A stretch of 64,000 nucleotides of DNA, taken from positions 46,986-110,985 of the forward strand of contig NZ_JAATOO010000016.1 of the NCBI RefSeq assembly GCF_011806575.1, given 5' to 3'. The notes beneath the pieces are model-generated. The model was not told where the DNA came from, ran no database searches, and worked only from the letters and a program-made list of their open reading frames with translations. The translations under genes were made by a program, and so were the position numbers. This document shows, one piece after another, positions 12,001 through 19,290 of this stretch. Each line of letters begins with the position of its first letter. Position 1 is the stretch's first letter. Origin of the DNA: Vibrio hepatarius (GTDB lineage Bacteria > Pseudomonadota > Gammaproteobacteria > Enterobacterales > Vibrionaceae).

Positions 12001-12424
12001 AGATTTTGACTTTATTCGGGTGAATCCCTTTCATATTGGCCGGGATATTTTCCTCTTTATAAATATAAGGCGACTTAGTGTTCGTACCTGCGTAAAGGTA
12101 ATAATCCAACGTTGAACTGGACGCATCAAAGTACAAACTGATCGTGTAGTCATTGCCTACTTGCATCGCTCCTGGGTCGCGAACAAACGGGCTAGGTTTG
12201 CCGGGAGCCGGTACACTTGAATCATTGGTCCAAATTGGTACGGGAACGTTTTTGTTTCCGACGGCTTTGACCCCATACAATGTCTCTTGCCGCTGAGAGT
12301 TTTCTATCGTAAATAGGATTTGAAAATCGTATCTCGGGTCGACAGGGCAAGAATCTGCTGCCCAGATTAGATGCGAGTACAGTAAGCCAAATAAGGCAAA
12401 CGCGATTTGAATAGCTTGTCTCAT
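9020..12424 (-). CDS. mshQ: MSHA biogenesis protein MshQ
   Basis: 1134 aa, last gene of the MSHA locus. A signal peptide (MRQAIQIAFALFGLLYSHLIWAA, cleavage near residue 23) directs it out of the cytoplasm. The rest is a long, beta-rich, Ser/Thr/Asn-rich secreted region with cysteines spread through it and a proline run (EPPPPLPD) near residue 158; the C-terminal part matches the conserved MshQ region (DUF6701 type). The role in pilus assembly is not well defined; by size and position it could be a tip adhesin or accessory protein like PilY1, which is inference. It starts 2 bp after mshP. Confidence 0.9.
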   Translation of the reverse strand: MRQAIQIAFALFGLLYSHLIWAADSCPVDPRYDFQILFTIENSQRQETLYGVKAVGNKNVPVPIWTNDSSVPAPGKPSPFVRDPGAMQVGNDYTISLYFDASSSTLDYYLYAGTNTKSPYIYKEENIPANMKGIHPNKVKISGSGTATVDCLEGTEPPPPLPDICPFFPEELQSNRYYQSSGNWIMHDGALNITQGLVPASRIFLERSKSSVGLGFAYSTVSGIPDSGCVYPTSGSAAESCKVDSSRVLFPDGPPDFARFVDSGSNVYAPASLTSGFYSAVTFFDNTTIRLASGEYWFNELNLTANNIRLLVDGPVVVNYNKINFGSQSGTQSGVYLNASSNPAEDVNYNSSDLTLIGAGGESFFWPQSSKDIRVNANIYVPSQVPAGFDINDVEDFQMNGAITAPVVNFRAKGNSYIRAVSPDGCGTLPPDPQVARIEIKPFNYHLTCESSPDNIVEVHVFDSNNNYVSGYQPALQQSSGSNLSISFLSEANGIARYRVIKNDPSSVGEYPLTASLSVGGANLIDNDVIKYVPYKFEVADQYITAGEKVSFPVEVKACSNSGQQISLGYTGEPKASFSYQQPLAPELASDLVFTAKLSDTNRNAEMIFKESGHIKMQIQDQSFVCDQDNCPVEGGTLKGEFEVYSRPWKLAICDVVQATNIANLNPATTSSGTGFIAAGEPFDVTYRPIVHPDSRVNENDECKYPLTGNYSLDKGPIELSYSVAYPTSSLTSLGALSSVPLTPFEPNSETKTVEHSWSEAGTLQLETTANYLTMDIDIDSQAIGRFYPAKLVMQPVNEQWQYATGHDGFAYMSQPITHAFSVEAQNVEGNPTFNYGLFSDALIVDLQYTAKEQVNGNSLTNRLLASDNWNSGLWGDSADWLTADSGGVVNSSRLALAVSDFSLEKQTVIHASGNYTSQPDGPFDESNAWFGLNIVDDPDGIRFLVETDNAGVPTQSFELEDAFPEQPDFRYGRMRLQDSGTTTGVNGLKIPLKVEYWDNNRFVTNTADSNSDFDGADYCKQVIWPDSLTSSAATLQGQGSVINGQSNNLTVDHSGTEREQVRIWARINPLAPVALNGENPINCGSDGNIPERSWLRYNWRNNGDEDPPAVITFGIFRGNDKVIFRGEPGLIGL

Positions 12425-12426
12425 GA

Positions 12427-12858
12427 TTACTCCCTAACCCACACTTCTTGGCTACGTTGCATTTGATTGGCTTCGGTGCCGCATACCGCTTCAGAACGAA
12501 CCACGTAGAGTTGTTTTCCGTCAGCCAGTGCTCCACCTCTTGTTTGACAAGACGTGCGAACACTTTGACAGTTAATTTTTGAAGGCAGTGTCGTCACCGC
12601 ATTACTGATCGCGTTGCAACTCGCAGCAATGTTGTAACCGGCAGATAAAGAAGCACGCAGAGGATACAACTCAACCAAAGCCAACTCATTCGCTGAATGC
12701 GCCGCAAGCGCAGCTTGTAGACCAATAATATCCTTGGTGTGCGCGTCGTTGTTCGACCACTCAATTCGGCTCAAACTGGCTGCGAGAAACCCCATCACCA
12801 CCAGCACAAAGACAACTACAATATACAGACTGCCTGTTTGTTTTTGTTTAAGGGACAT
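12427..12858 (-). CDS. mshP: MSHA accessory pilin-like protein MshP
   Basis: 143 aa from ATG at 12858 (MSLKQKQTGS). The longer reading from 12942 lies inside mshO and adds a Cys/Met-rich stretch unlike any pilin leader. It has a short basic leader, then G-S in place of G-F at the expected prepilin cleavage point, followed by a hydrophobic helix (YIVVVFVLVVMGFLAASL), which recalls PilX-type minor pilins. The glutamate at +5 is missing. It overlaps mshO by 11 bp, so translation is probably coupled. Confidence 0.85.
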   Translation of the reverse strand: MSLKQKQTGSLYIVVVFVLVVMGFLAASLSRIEWSNNDAHTKDIIGLQAALAAHSANELALVELYPLRASLSAGYNIAASCNAISNAVTTLPSKINCQSVRTSCQTRGGALADGKQLYVVRSEAVCGTEANQMQRSQEVWVRE

Positions 12859-13573
12859 TGAGCACCTGCACATCTTGTTGGAAATGCGTGGTTTCGTCAT
12901 CACGCTCATTAATAAACGACAATTGCATATGCACCACACCACTACGTTGCACGCTGGCAGGTTGGTAAGTTAAATCGCCTTCCACACCGGTATCCGAAAT
13001 CGGTGTCACGCGACTTCTGTCTTCGATTCGCTGAATCCGCTGACCGACAATGCAATAGCTGACTTCACCATTGGGGTCGTAAATATAGTGGCGATTGGAT
13101 ACCGATTCACCGACCAAGCTCGAGGCGATGTTCTCCAGTACGTAAGTATCATTCACACTCTTAACGCCATTTAACGGGAACACGTTATTGCTTGGATTCG
13201 CTTGGGTCGGGTTAATCACCAACGACTTGTTTTGCAAACTCGCCTGAGTGGTATTCTCACTGCCAACGACAAATTGCAAATCCGCGCCAGAGACAGCATA
13301 AAAGCCAGAGGTCTCTATCGGATAAAAAGAGATACAGCTCTGCGCACCCGCTAAAATCAAATCATCAGAAAACATGTTCGGTACCGCATGACGAATTTCG
13401 CGGCTCATTTTTTCCAAAACAAACTTCGCTTGAGTTTGTAAACGTTGTCTTTCTATCGTATCGCTGTAACCACGAGCACCTAACTCGACAAACCCTGCAA
13501 TACCTAATACTAAAATACTGCCAACCAGCAGCGTAATTACCATTTCGACTAGGGTAAAACCTTTCATCTTCAT
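12848..13573 (-). CDS. mshO: MSHA minor pilin MshO
   Basis: 241 aa with a very short type IV prepilin leader: MKMKG followed by FTLVEM and a hydrophobic helix to about residue 28. The glutamate at +5 of the mature protein is present. It resembles PilW-type minor pilins that prime pilus assembly. ATG at 13573 shares one base with the mshD stop (TGATG), with AAGGA about 8 nt upstream. Confidence 0.9.
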   Translation of the reverse strand: MKMKGFTLVEMVITLLVGSILVLGIAGFVELGARGYSDTIERQRLQTQAKFVLEKMSREIRHAVPNMFSDDLILAGAQSCISFYPIETSGFYAVSGADLQFVVGSENTTQASLQNKSLVINPTQANPSNNVFPLNGVKSVNDTYVLENIASSLVGESVSNRHYIYDPNGEVSYCIVGQRIQRIEDRSRVTPISDTGVEGDLTYQPASVQRSGVVHMQLSFINERDDETTHFQQDVQVLNVP

Positions 13574-14094
13574 CAGTAATTTCCTTTGTAGGCGTGCAGC
13601 TCAACGGGCGTTTGATTGGGCGCCGAAATCGTCAAAGCAATATGCTTTACTTTGTCGACCTCTTGGTACGACACTTGGATATCTAAACGAAAGTTTTTGT
13701 ATCGGGTTTCAGAGCCGTCACCGACTAAATAGTTTAGGTCTTTGCAGCCGTTGACCCCGTTAGGCTCCCAGCAACCAAGGTAGTCATCAACATCGTTGTA
13801 CAGCGCAATATCCGATTCTTCATTACCTAAATTCGTGGTACAAGAAGCCGCGCTTGGCACGCCTTCTCCACAGCGAATATCACCACTGGTAAAGTCACTG
13901 TGTTGGTCGAAGCCTTGAGCCAAGATTGTCGACATTACGCTTTGGCCCAACGCTGCTGCGCGAGCTTGATGATGCGGGTTGGCCGAGCGAGTAATTTGCG
14001 GCACAAGAAAGCTGGAAATGGTGACCATCGCAAACGCCATTAACACGATGACGATAATGCTCTCAATTAGAGTAAAACCACGCTGCTTTGTCAC
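13573..14094 (-). CDS. mshD: MSHA minor pilin MshD
   Basis: 173 aa from GTG at 14094, which overlaps the mshC stop as GTGA and has AGGAGA 6 nt upstream. The longer ATG reading (14145) is buried in mshC and would place 20 odd residues before the leader. The prepilin leader is VTKQRG followed by FTLIES, with E+5 and a hydrophobic helix. Several cysteines (a pair in GCWEPNGVNGC near residue 117-126) could form a loop. Minor pilin of the PilV/GspI class by position and size. Confidence 0.88.
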   Translation of the reverse strand: MTKQRGFTLIESIIVIVLMAFAMVTISSFLVPQITRSANPHHQARAAALGQSVMSTILAQGFDQHSDFTSGDIRCGEGVPSAASCTTNLGNEESDIALYNDVDDYLGCWEPNGVNGCKDLNYLVGDGSETRYKNFRLDIQVSYQEVDKVKHIALTISAPNQTPVELHAYKGNY

Positions 14095-14567
14095 GAGCAC
14101 TCTCCTGAGAACACATAACCTTGCGAATTGATTTTCACTTGGCAACTTTGCTCTTGAGCAGCAATAGTAATCACGGCACCCGACGCAGCACTGCCTATTG
14201 GGTTGCCCAATAAATCAAAATTGATCGTTGAACCAGTATTGACTGAAAAAGCCACACCACCTTTCGAGCTAACCCAATCACTGCGCGCATCAGATAACAG
14301 GCTGCACGCTCGTTGTGAGCCGACACAACTCGGTTGAACACTTAGGGTAAAGTTGGTGTTGCTCGCACCGCTGATTGGTAAGTTAGATTGCATACGGTTG
14401 ACTTGCACTTGGCGCACCACCGAGATTACTTGCTCTTGGATCACCATCGCAGCCACACTGTCGCGGCCAAACATCCGGCTCGCGGCGTACGCAGAGACGA
14501 TCGCTAGTAACAAAATCACGACAATAAGTTCAACCAAGGTGAAGCCTCGTGCTGACTTAGCTTTCAT
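14091..14567 (-). CDS. mshC: MSHA minor pilin MshC
   Basis: 158 aa from ATG at 14567 (AGG 6-8 nt upstream); a TTG two codons earlier is a less likely start. Prepilin leader MKAKSARG, then FTLVEL with E+5 and a hydrophobic helix. Resembles GspH/FimT-type minor pilins. A central cysteine pair (CVGSQRAC) and a C-terminal pair (C in SCQV and in GECS) are likely disulfides. First gene after the mshA terminator, so it may have its own promoter (see 14600-14605). Confidence 0.9.
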   Translation of the reverse strand: MKAKSARGFTLVELIVVILLLAIVSAYAASRMFGRDSVAAMVIQEQVISVVRQVQVNRMQSNLPISGASNTNFTLSVQPSCVGSQRACSLLSDARSDWVSSKGGVAFSVNTGSTINFDLLGNPIGSAASGAVITIAAQEQSCQVKINSQGYVFSGECS

Positions 14568-14599
14568 AGACAACCTAAGTAGTTAAATTTGCTAATTTG

Positions 14600-14605
14600 A
14601 TTATA
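14600..14605 (-). promoter_or_regulatory. Candidate -10 box for mshCDOPQ
   Basis: A perfect TATAAT on the minus strand lies 33 nt before the mshC start, in an AT-rich segment and downstream of the mshA terminator. No good -35 hexamer is found 16-18 nt upstream, so this would have to be an activator-dependent promoter or a chance match. It is proposed because the minor pilin genes would otherwise depend on read-through from mshA. Confidence 0.3.
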
Positions 14606-14693
14606 AATTAGAATGGCTTAAGCGTGACAGCTTAATACTATTTTTGAGAAGGATTTACGTTCGAAGCAGAGTGTTCGGATAGATAGAGTTAGA

Positions 14694-14716
14694 AAAGGCC
14701 AGCGTCGCTGGCCTTT
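14694..14716 (-). terminator. Intrinsic terminator after mshA
   Basis: Arms AAAGGCCAGC and GCTGGCCTTT around a 3-nt loop, followed on the minus strand by TTTTCT. It lies 11 bp after the mshA stop, so most transcripts of the abundant pilin would end here, with partial read-through into mshC. Confidence 0.85.
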
Positions 14717-14726
14717 ATTATACAGA

Positions 14727-15188
14727 TTAACAGTCGTCTGCTGTAGCAGTTGTTACTGTTGGCGCCGCACCAGAAGTACTCGGTGCAGTGTATGTCACTG
14801 CACAGTTCCAGTTTGGATTTTCACCAACAAATGTGTATTGAATTGAAGCTCCTGCAGTATTCGCACCACCTGATACTTTCCACTCGCTAGTATCTGACAA
14901 TCCAACAACGGCAGCGCCGATGCCAGTAGTTGAAGCAGCCGGGTAGCCATACACTACGTCAATATTTTCAATTGAACCAGACACTGCTGTTTCACTACCT
15001 TCTATCGCAGCTTTACCGTAAACAATGCCTGCAGCTCCTTGCATTGCACCTTTCAGACCTTGCAGAGAAGCTTCTCTTGCATCTGATTGCAGATTAAGGA
15101 AGCGAGGCGCAGCTGTTACTGCAAGAATACCTAGAATAACAATTACCACCACTAGTTCGATTAGGGTGAAACCGCCTTGTCGTTTCAT
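14727..15188 (-). CDS. mshA: MSHA major pilin MshA
   Basis: 153 aa, the main structural subunit of the mannose-sensitive haemagglutinin pilus. Prepilin leader MKRQGG, cleaved before F7; FTLIE gives the conserved E+5. The hydrophobic assembly helix runs to about residue 29. Two cysteines, C129 and C153 (the last residue), should form the D-region disulfide; the 23 residues between them are almost all Thr, Ser, Ala, Pro and Gly with nine Ser/Thr. Its own terminator follows. Major pilins vary greatly between Vibrio strains outside the first ~60 residues, as expected for a surface antigen. Confidence 0.96.
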   Translation of the reverse strand: MKRQGGFTLIELVVVIVILGILAVTAAPRFLNLQSDAREASLQGLKGAMQGAAGIVYGKAAIEGSETAVSGSIENIDVVYGYPAASTTGIGAAVVGLSDTSEWKVSGGANTAGASIQYTFVGENPNWNCAVTYTAPSTSGAAPTVTTATADDC

Positions 15189-15219
15189 AGTTTATATCTC
15201 TCTATGTTGTTGCGCAGGA

Positions 15220-15795
15220 TTACTGCAGCGTTACGGTCACACGACCAGTTTCAATTTCATACACAAACTGATGTTTGCTGCCACCTTCTTGTTGCACATA
15301 AGTACAAGTCGACGCACCAGTATTCGCTTGAGCTGAATATTTAACATTTTTATTATTTTCTGCGTTTGCCACCGTATCTACACTGGGTGGGTTTTGCAGT
15401 AAGTTGTCCATAAGATCGATACAAGCTTGGTCCGTCAGACTTGTTGGGTAACTTGTGTTGTCTTCATTCAACGCGTATGGATAGCCATCTCTAAAACCAG
15501 TATCACTACCGCTGCTGTCTTTAGAGCGCGTCAACCAAAAATCGACACCGTCGTAATCGACAGTATTGTATTTCTCACCGTTTAGCGTTACTGATGGTCG
15601 AGCTTCCGCTTCCCATTGCGCTCTGGCAGACAATACGCCAGTCGCAAAGCCACCAGCCACGCCTTCAATACTGGCTTTTTTCGCTTCATCGGTGACATCT
15701 AAAAATCGTGGAAGAGCCGCTACGGCTAGTAGGCCAACCACAACAATGACCACCACAAGCTCCACAAGGGAGAAACCAGTTTGTTTTCTAAGCAT
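15220..15795 (-). CDS. mshB: MSHA pilin-like protein MshB
   Basis: 191 aa with leader MLRKQTG followed by FSLVEL and a hydrophobic helix; E+5 is present. Its N-terminal ~55 residues are closely similar to MshA, suggesting duplication. Cysteines near residues 124 and 163 may form a disulfide. Probably a minor subunit of the MSHA pilus. It is separated by 78 bp from mshF, the largest gap inside the locus, which holds a candidate promoter. Confidence 0.93.
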   Translation of the reverse strand: MLRKQTGFSLVELVVVIVVVGLLAVAALPRFLDVTDEAKKASIEGVAGGFATGVLSARAQWEAEARPSVTLNGEKYNTVDYDGVDFWLTRSKDSSGSDTGFRDGYPYALNEDNTSYPTSLTDQACIDLMDNLLQNPPSVDTVANAENNKNVKYSAQANTGASTCTYVQQEGGSKHQFVYEIETGRVTVTLQ

Positions 15796-15821
15796 AAAGA
15801 TGTAACTCGCTGTTATGAACG

Positions 15822-15834
15822 CCGTATTATACGG
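15822..15834 (-). promoter_or_regulatory. Palindrome with TATAAT upstream of mshB
   Basis: CCGTAT-T-ATACGG contains a perfect minus-strand TATAAT at 15826-15831, 31 nt before the mshB start. A TTGACA occurs further upstream but 31 nt from the -10, too far to pair with it. The palindrome could be an operator overlapping the promoter of the pilin genes; in V. cholerae the pilin genes form a separate transcription unit from the assembly genes. Confidence 0.35.
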
Positions 15835-15873
15835 GCATTCTACGATAGATCTATGAGTAAAATGTCAAAAAAA

Positions 15874-16353
15874 CTACAGCGCCACAAAGACAACGCGTGT
15901 TGAAAACTGCTTATTTATCAACTCTATAACAATGTGTCGATTTTGTCCGTAGTCGTAATCACACTGATAATGATCGCCGCTAGAATTATTCACAATTTCT
16001 ATCGGACGACTTTCTAAAATTCGTGCTGTCGGATACAACGTATTTAACCAAAACTCGCAGCTTACCTTGCCATCAAAAGTAAGTGGCATCAGCCAACCAT
16101 TGTCCGAAAACTGTAGCTGACGAGACTCAATCGTCAAACGGTTTGGCTGTTTAGCCAATAACCATTGTTCTTTGTAGTAACTCGCACGTTCGATAATGCG
16201 CTTACTCGCCACCAGATAAGCACTGTCTCTTGCTTCTTCCTCGACCCGTTGCCACGCGATAATAAAGCTCAGCAATACAATCACGACGACCAACAACCAA
16301 ATCACAAAACGGGATCGCTCGACATTAGAGAACAGGTCACCCTTTGATGGCAT
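15874..16353 (-). CDS. mshF: MSHA biogenesis protein MshF
   Basis: 159 aa from ATG at 16353 (MPSKGDLFSN), 17 bp inside mshG, with GGGGAAT upstream. The longer reading from 16416 is a Cys/Trp-rich shadow of mshG. One N-terminal transmembrane helix (IWLLVVVIVLLSFIIAW, about residues 17-33) precedes a small extracytoplasmic domain with two cysteines. No enzymatic motif. Function in MSHA assembly is undefined; the family is found only in this locus. Confidence 0.85.
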   Translation of the reverse strand: MPSKGDLFSNVERSRFVIWLLVVVIVLLSFIIAWQRVEEEARDSAYLVASKRIIERASYYKEQWLLAKQPNRLTIESRQLQFSDNGWLMPLTFDGKVSCEFWLNTLYPTARILESRPIEIVNNSSGDHYQCDYDYGQNRHIVIELINKQFSTRVVFVAL

Positions 16354-17557
16354 CGAGCATTCCCCACATTGGCAAGAAGATACCCAACGCGAGCACCAAA
16401 ACCATACCCGCCACAATCACCAACAAGATTGGTTCAATACGTGCAGTTAAGGTTTTCAAGTCATAGTCCACTTCGCGGTCATAGAAGTCAGAGACTTCCG
16501 CCAGTAACTCATCAATACGACCCGTTTCTTCACCAACCGAAATCATCTGAATGACCAGCGGGGTAAATACGCCGCTGCTGGTTGCCGTCGATGAGATGGT
16601 GCTACCCGACTCTATCGCCAACTTCATTTCCATCAATCGGTTTTCGAGAAACTTGTTCCCGAGGGATTCCGCCGCCAGTGCCAATGAACGGTTGAGTGGT
16701 ACACCGGCTTTAAGCATCAGCGCAAAGGTGCGCGAAAAACGCGATAGCTGTGCTCGATTCACCAATTTGCCGACGATCGGCATACGTAAGCGAAATTTAT
16801 CCCACTTTTCTCTTCCAGCCGCGGTTTTTAGCCACGCGTTAAAACCGAACAGCGCACTGACCATCACCGCAACCATCACATGCCAATAACTGACAAAAAA
16901 ATCCGACATGCCGATCAAGATACGCGTTGGTAATGGCAAATCGACGCCAAAGCGGCTAAACATGCTGGCAAACTGCGGTATCACTTTGACGTTAAGAATA
17001 AACATCGCAATGACGATAAACGAGATAACAAAAGTCGGATAACGCATCGCGGTTTTGATTCGTTTACGCGTTTCGAGCTCTTGCTCGTAGTAACTGGAGA
17101 GCTGCAGCAACGCCAAATCCAGTCGACCTGTGTTTTCGCCAACGTTAATCATCGAAACAAACAATGGACTAAACACCCGTGGATGCATTTGTAAAGACGC
17201 CGCCAAACTGCGTCCGTTAGTCAACTCAAGCGTTACCTCTTCCAACGCATCTCGTAACTGCTTATTCGAGCAGTTGGCGGTCAACCCTTTCATCGAACGC
17301 AGCAAAGGCACGCCCGCTTTGGTGAGGCTATACAACTGACGACAGTACATCACCAAAGCTTCTAACGGCACGGCTGGCGTGAAGAGTTTTTTTATCTCGG
17401 CGCCAAGCTCACTGCTTCCCGCTCCCTGCTGGATCTGCACTGGAATGATGCCTTGGTTCATCAACTGCTCGGCCACCGCATCTTGGTTAGACGCGTCAAT
17501 CTCGCCCGAAACCGCGGTGCCTTCGATGTCACGCCCTTTGTATCGATATATTGGCAT
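16337..17557 (-). CDS. mshG: MSHA inner-membrane platform protein MshG (PilC/GspF family)
   Basis: 406 aa, the normal size for PilC/GspF proteins, the polytopic inner-membrane platform that couples the ATPase to pilin polymerisation. Two repeated GspF domains, each with the hallmark pattern of PLxxxL and VGExTGRLD/IDE (SMINVGENTGRLD near 140, QMISVGEETGRID near 340), and three transmembrane segments. It starts 8 bp after mshE. Confidence 0.95.
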   Translation of the reverse strand: MPIYRYKGRDIEGTAVSGEIDASNQDAVAEQLMNQGIIPVQIQQGAGSSELGAEIKKLFTPAVPLEALVMYCRQLYSLTKAGVPLLRSMKGLTANCSNKQLRDALEEVTLELTNGRSLAASLQMHPRVFSPLFVSMINVGENTGRLDLALLQLSSYYEQELETRKRIKTAMRYPTFVISFIVIAMFILNVKVIPQFASMFSRFGVDLPLPTRILIGMSDFFVSYWHVMVAVMVSALFGFNAWLKTAAGREKWDKFRLRMPIVGKLVNRAQLSRFSRTFALMLKAGVPLNRSLALAAESLGNKFLENRLMEMKLAIESGSTISSTATSSGVFTPLVIQMISVGEETGRIDELLAEVSDFYDREVDYDLKTLTARIEPILLVIVAGMVLVLALGIFLPMWGMLDAIKG

Positions 17558-17565
17558 AGCTAACC

Positions 17566-19290
17566 TTAAATATAGATCGCGTGTTCTGAGCCAGATGCAT
17601 CGCCTTCACCCAATCCCATCACTTCGTCGAGACTGACGATACCTTCCAGTGCTAGCTCCATCGCAGAAGCAAGCAGAGGTTTATAGGTTGGGCTTTGACG
17701 CGCTTCTCTTGCGAAACCTACCGCATCGTTGGCTCGCAACATATCCATCATTTTTTGCTCTAATTCGAGCATTTCAAACACACCGATTCGTCCACGGTAA
17801 CCAGTCAAGTTGCAATTCTGGCATCCATGACCGCGATAAAACTTGGCTGCAATCTGGTTAGGGAAACGTTGTGCTAACCACTGCTGACGACCAGCATCCA
17901 GAATGTCTTCAGTCTTACAGTCAGGGCACACTTTACGTACCAGTCGCTGCGCAACCACAGCGCGCACTGCGCTCGCCACCAGATACCCTGGCGCACCCAT
18001 ATCAATCATACGTAATGCACTATCGACCGCATCGTTAGTGTGCAAAGTCGTCAATACTAAGTGACCCGTTAATGCGGCTCTAAGACCTATTTCGACCGTT
18101 TCTTGGTCTCGCATTTCACCAATCAGGATGATGTCTGGATCCTGACGTAAAAAGGTTCTGAGTACCGTTGAAAAATCGAGGTCGATCTTCGGGTTCACTT
18201 GCACTTGGTTCACACGCGGTAGACGGTATTCCACTGGGTCTTCCGCGGTAATGATCTTTTTCCCCGGCACATTCAATTCACTTAACGCGCCGTACAAAGT
18301 GGTAGTTTTACCTGAGCCGGTAGGCCCAGTGACCAAAATCATCCCATGCGGGCGTTTCAACTGCTTACGTAACCGCACCAACAGGTGGTCAGGAATCCCC
18401 GACTCTTCGAGTTTACGCACGCCAGAAGATTGGTTTAGTAAACGCATCACCACAGACTCACCATGCTGAACCGGCATGGTCGACATACGAATATCGACAG
18501 ACTGACCTTTGGCTTTGATGTTGAATCGCCCGTCTTGCGGTAGGCGCTTTTCAGAAATATCAAGGTTTGCCATCAGTTTGAGGCGCAACACTAACGCGGG
18601 CGCGACATTCACTTCATTCAGCAAGGTTTCATGCAACACACCATCAATACGCTGACGAAGACGCAGTACGTCGGCGTCGGGTTCTATGTGGATATCCGAG
18701 GCACCGACCTGAATCGCATCTTCAAACAATGAGTTGATCAGTTTTACAACGGTGACTTCCTGGCTATCGTCGTCTTCAACGTTAAAGTCGAAGGCTTCGG
18801 TCACCTGGTGCTCCGCTTGCAGTTGCTCGGCAAACGAAGCGATCTCTTTCGTGCGTCGGTAATAACGGTTAAAACCATCAACCAACTGATTTTCAGCCGC
18901 GATAACAAAATCGACTTTGTACTGTGAAAGCTGACCAAGCAGAGCTTCTTGCGCGAACAGATCCGCAGGATCGCTCATCGCAACGCGTAACGTATCGTTA
19001 TTGTTCGCAATCACCAGCGCCCGTAATCGACGCGCATGCACTTCCGGCAAGACTTGCACAGCGTCAATATCAACGTTGGCACGGTTAAGGTCGATCAATG
19101 GGATATCCAACTGCTGCGACAAAAACGTCAGCATTTGGTGCTCAGACAAAAAGCCTAGATCGATCAACGTCGCACCGAGTTTTCGGCCACTGTTTTTCTG
19201 TACGCTTAAAGCCTGATCTACCTGTAGATCAGTAACAATGCCTTCTTCAACCAGCAAGTCACCGAGGCGTTTGCGGAGTTTAACTTTCAC
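17566..19290 (-). CDS. mshE: MSHA extension ATPase MshE, c-di-GMP responsive
   Basis: 574 aa hexameric AAA-type ATPase powering pilus extension. The N-terminal domain carries two copies of the MshEN motif that defined c-di-GMP binding in V. cholerae MshE: RLGDLLVEEGIVTDLQVDQA from residue 8 and KLGATLIDLGFLSEHQMLTF from 37; both keep the spaced leucines and glycines. Walker A GPTGSGKT is at about 322-329, followed by the Asp box, Walker B (DPDIILIGEMRD) and His box. A four-cysteine zinc motif (CPDC and CQNC) lies near 450-490. The start is GTG at 19290, inside the end of mshN, with AGAAGG 8 nt upstream. Confidence 0.96.
   Translation of the reverse strand: MKVKLRKRLGDLLVEEGIVTDLQVDQALSVQKNSGRKLGATLIDLGFLSEHQMLTFLSQQLDIPLIDLNRANVDIDAVQVLPEVHARRLRALVIANNNDTLRVAMSDPADLFAQEALLGQLSQYKVDFVIAAENQLVDGFNRYYRRTKEIASFAEQLQAEHQVTEAFDFNVEDDDSQEVTVVKLINSLFEDAIQVGASDIHIEPDADVLRLRQRIDGVLHETLLNEVNVAPALVLRLKLMANLDISEKRLPQDGRFNIKAKGQSVDIRMSTMPVQHGESVVMRLLNQSSGVRKLEESGIPDHLLVRLRKQLKRPHGMILVTGPTGSGKTTTLYGALSELNVPGKKIITAEDPVEYRLPRVNQVQVNPKIDLDFSTVLRTFLRQDPDIILIGEMRDQETVEIGLRAALTGHLVLTTLHTNDAVDSALRMIDMGAPGYLVASAVRAVVAQRLVRKVCPDCKTEDILDAGRQQWLAQRFPNQIAAKFYRGHGCQNCNLTGYRGRIGVFEMLELEQKMMDMLRANDAVGFAREARQSPTYKPLLASAMELALEGIVSLDEVMGLGEGDASGSEHAIYI

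Noticed and set aside
15854..15870. TTGACA upstream of mshB as its -35 box
   Set aside because: It is 31 nt from the TATAAT, and no acceptable -10 lies 16-18 nt from it.
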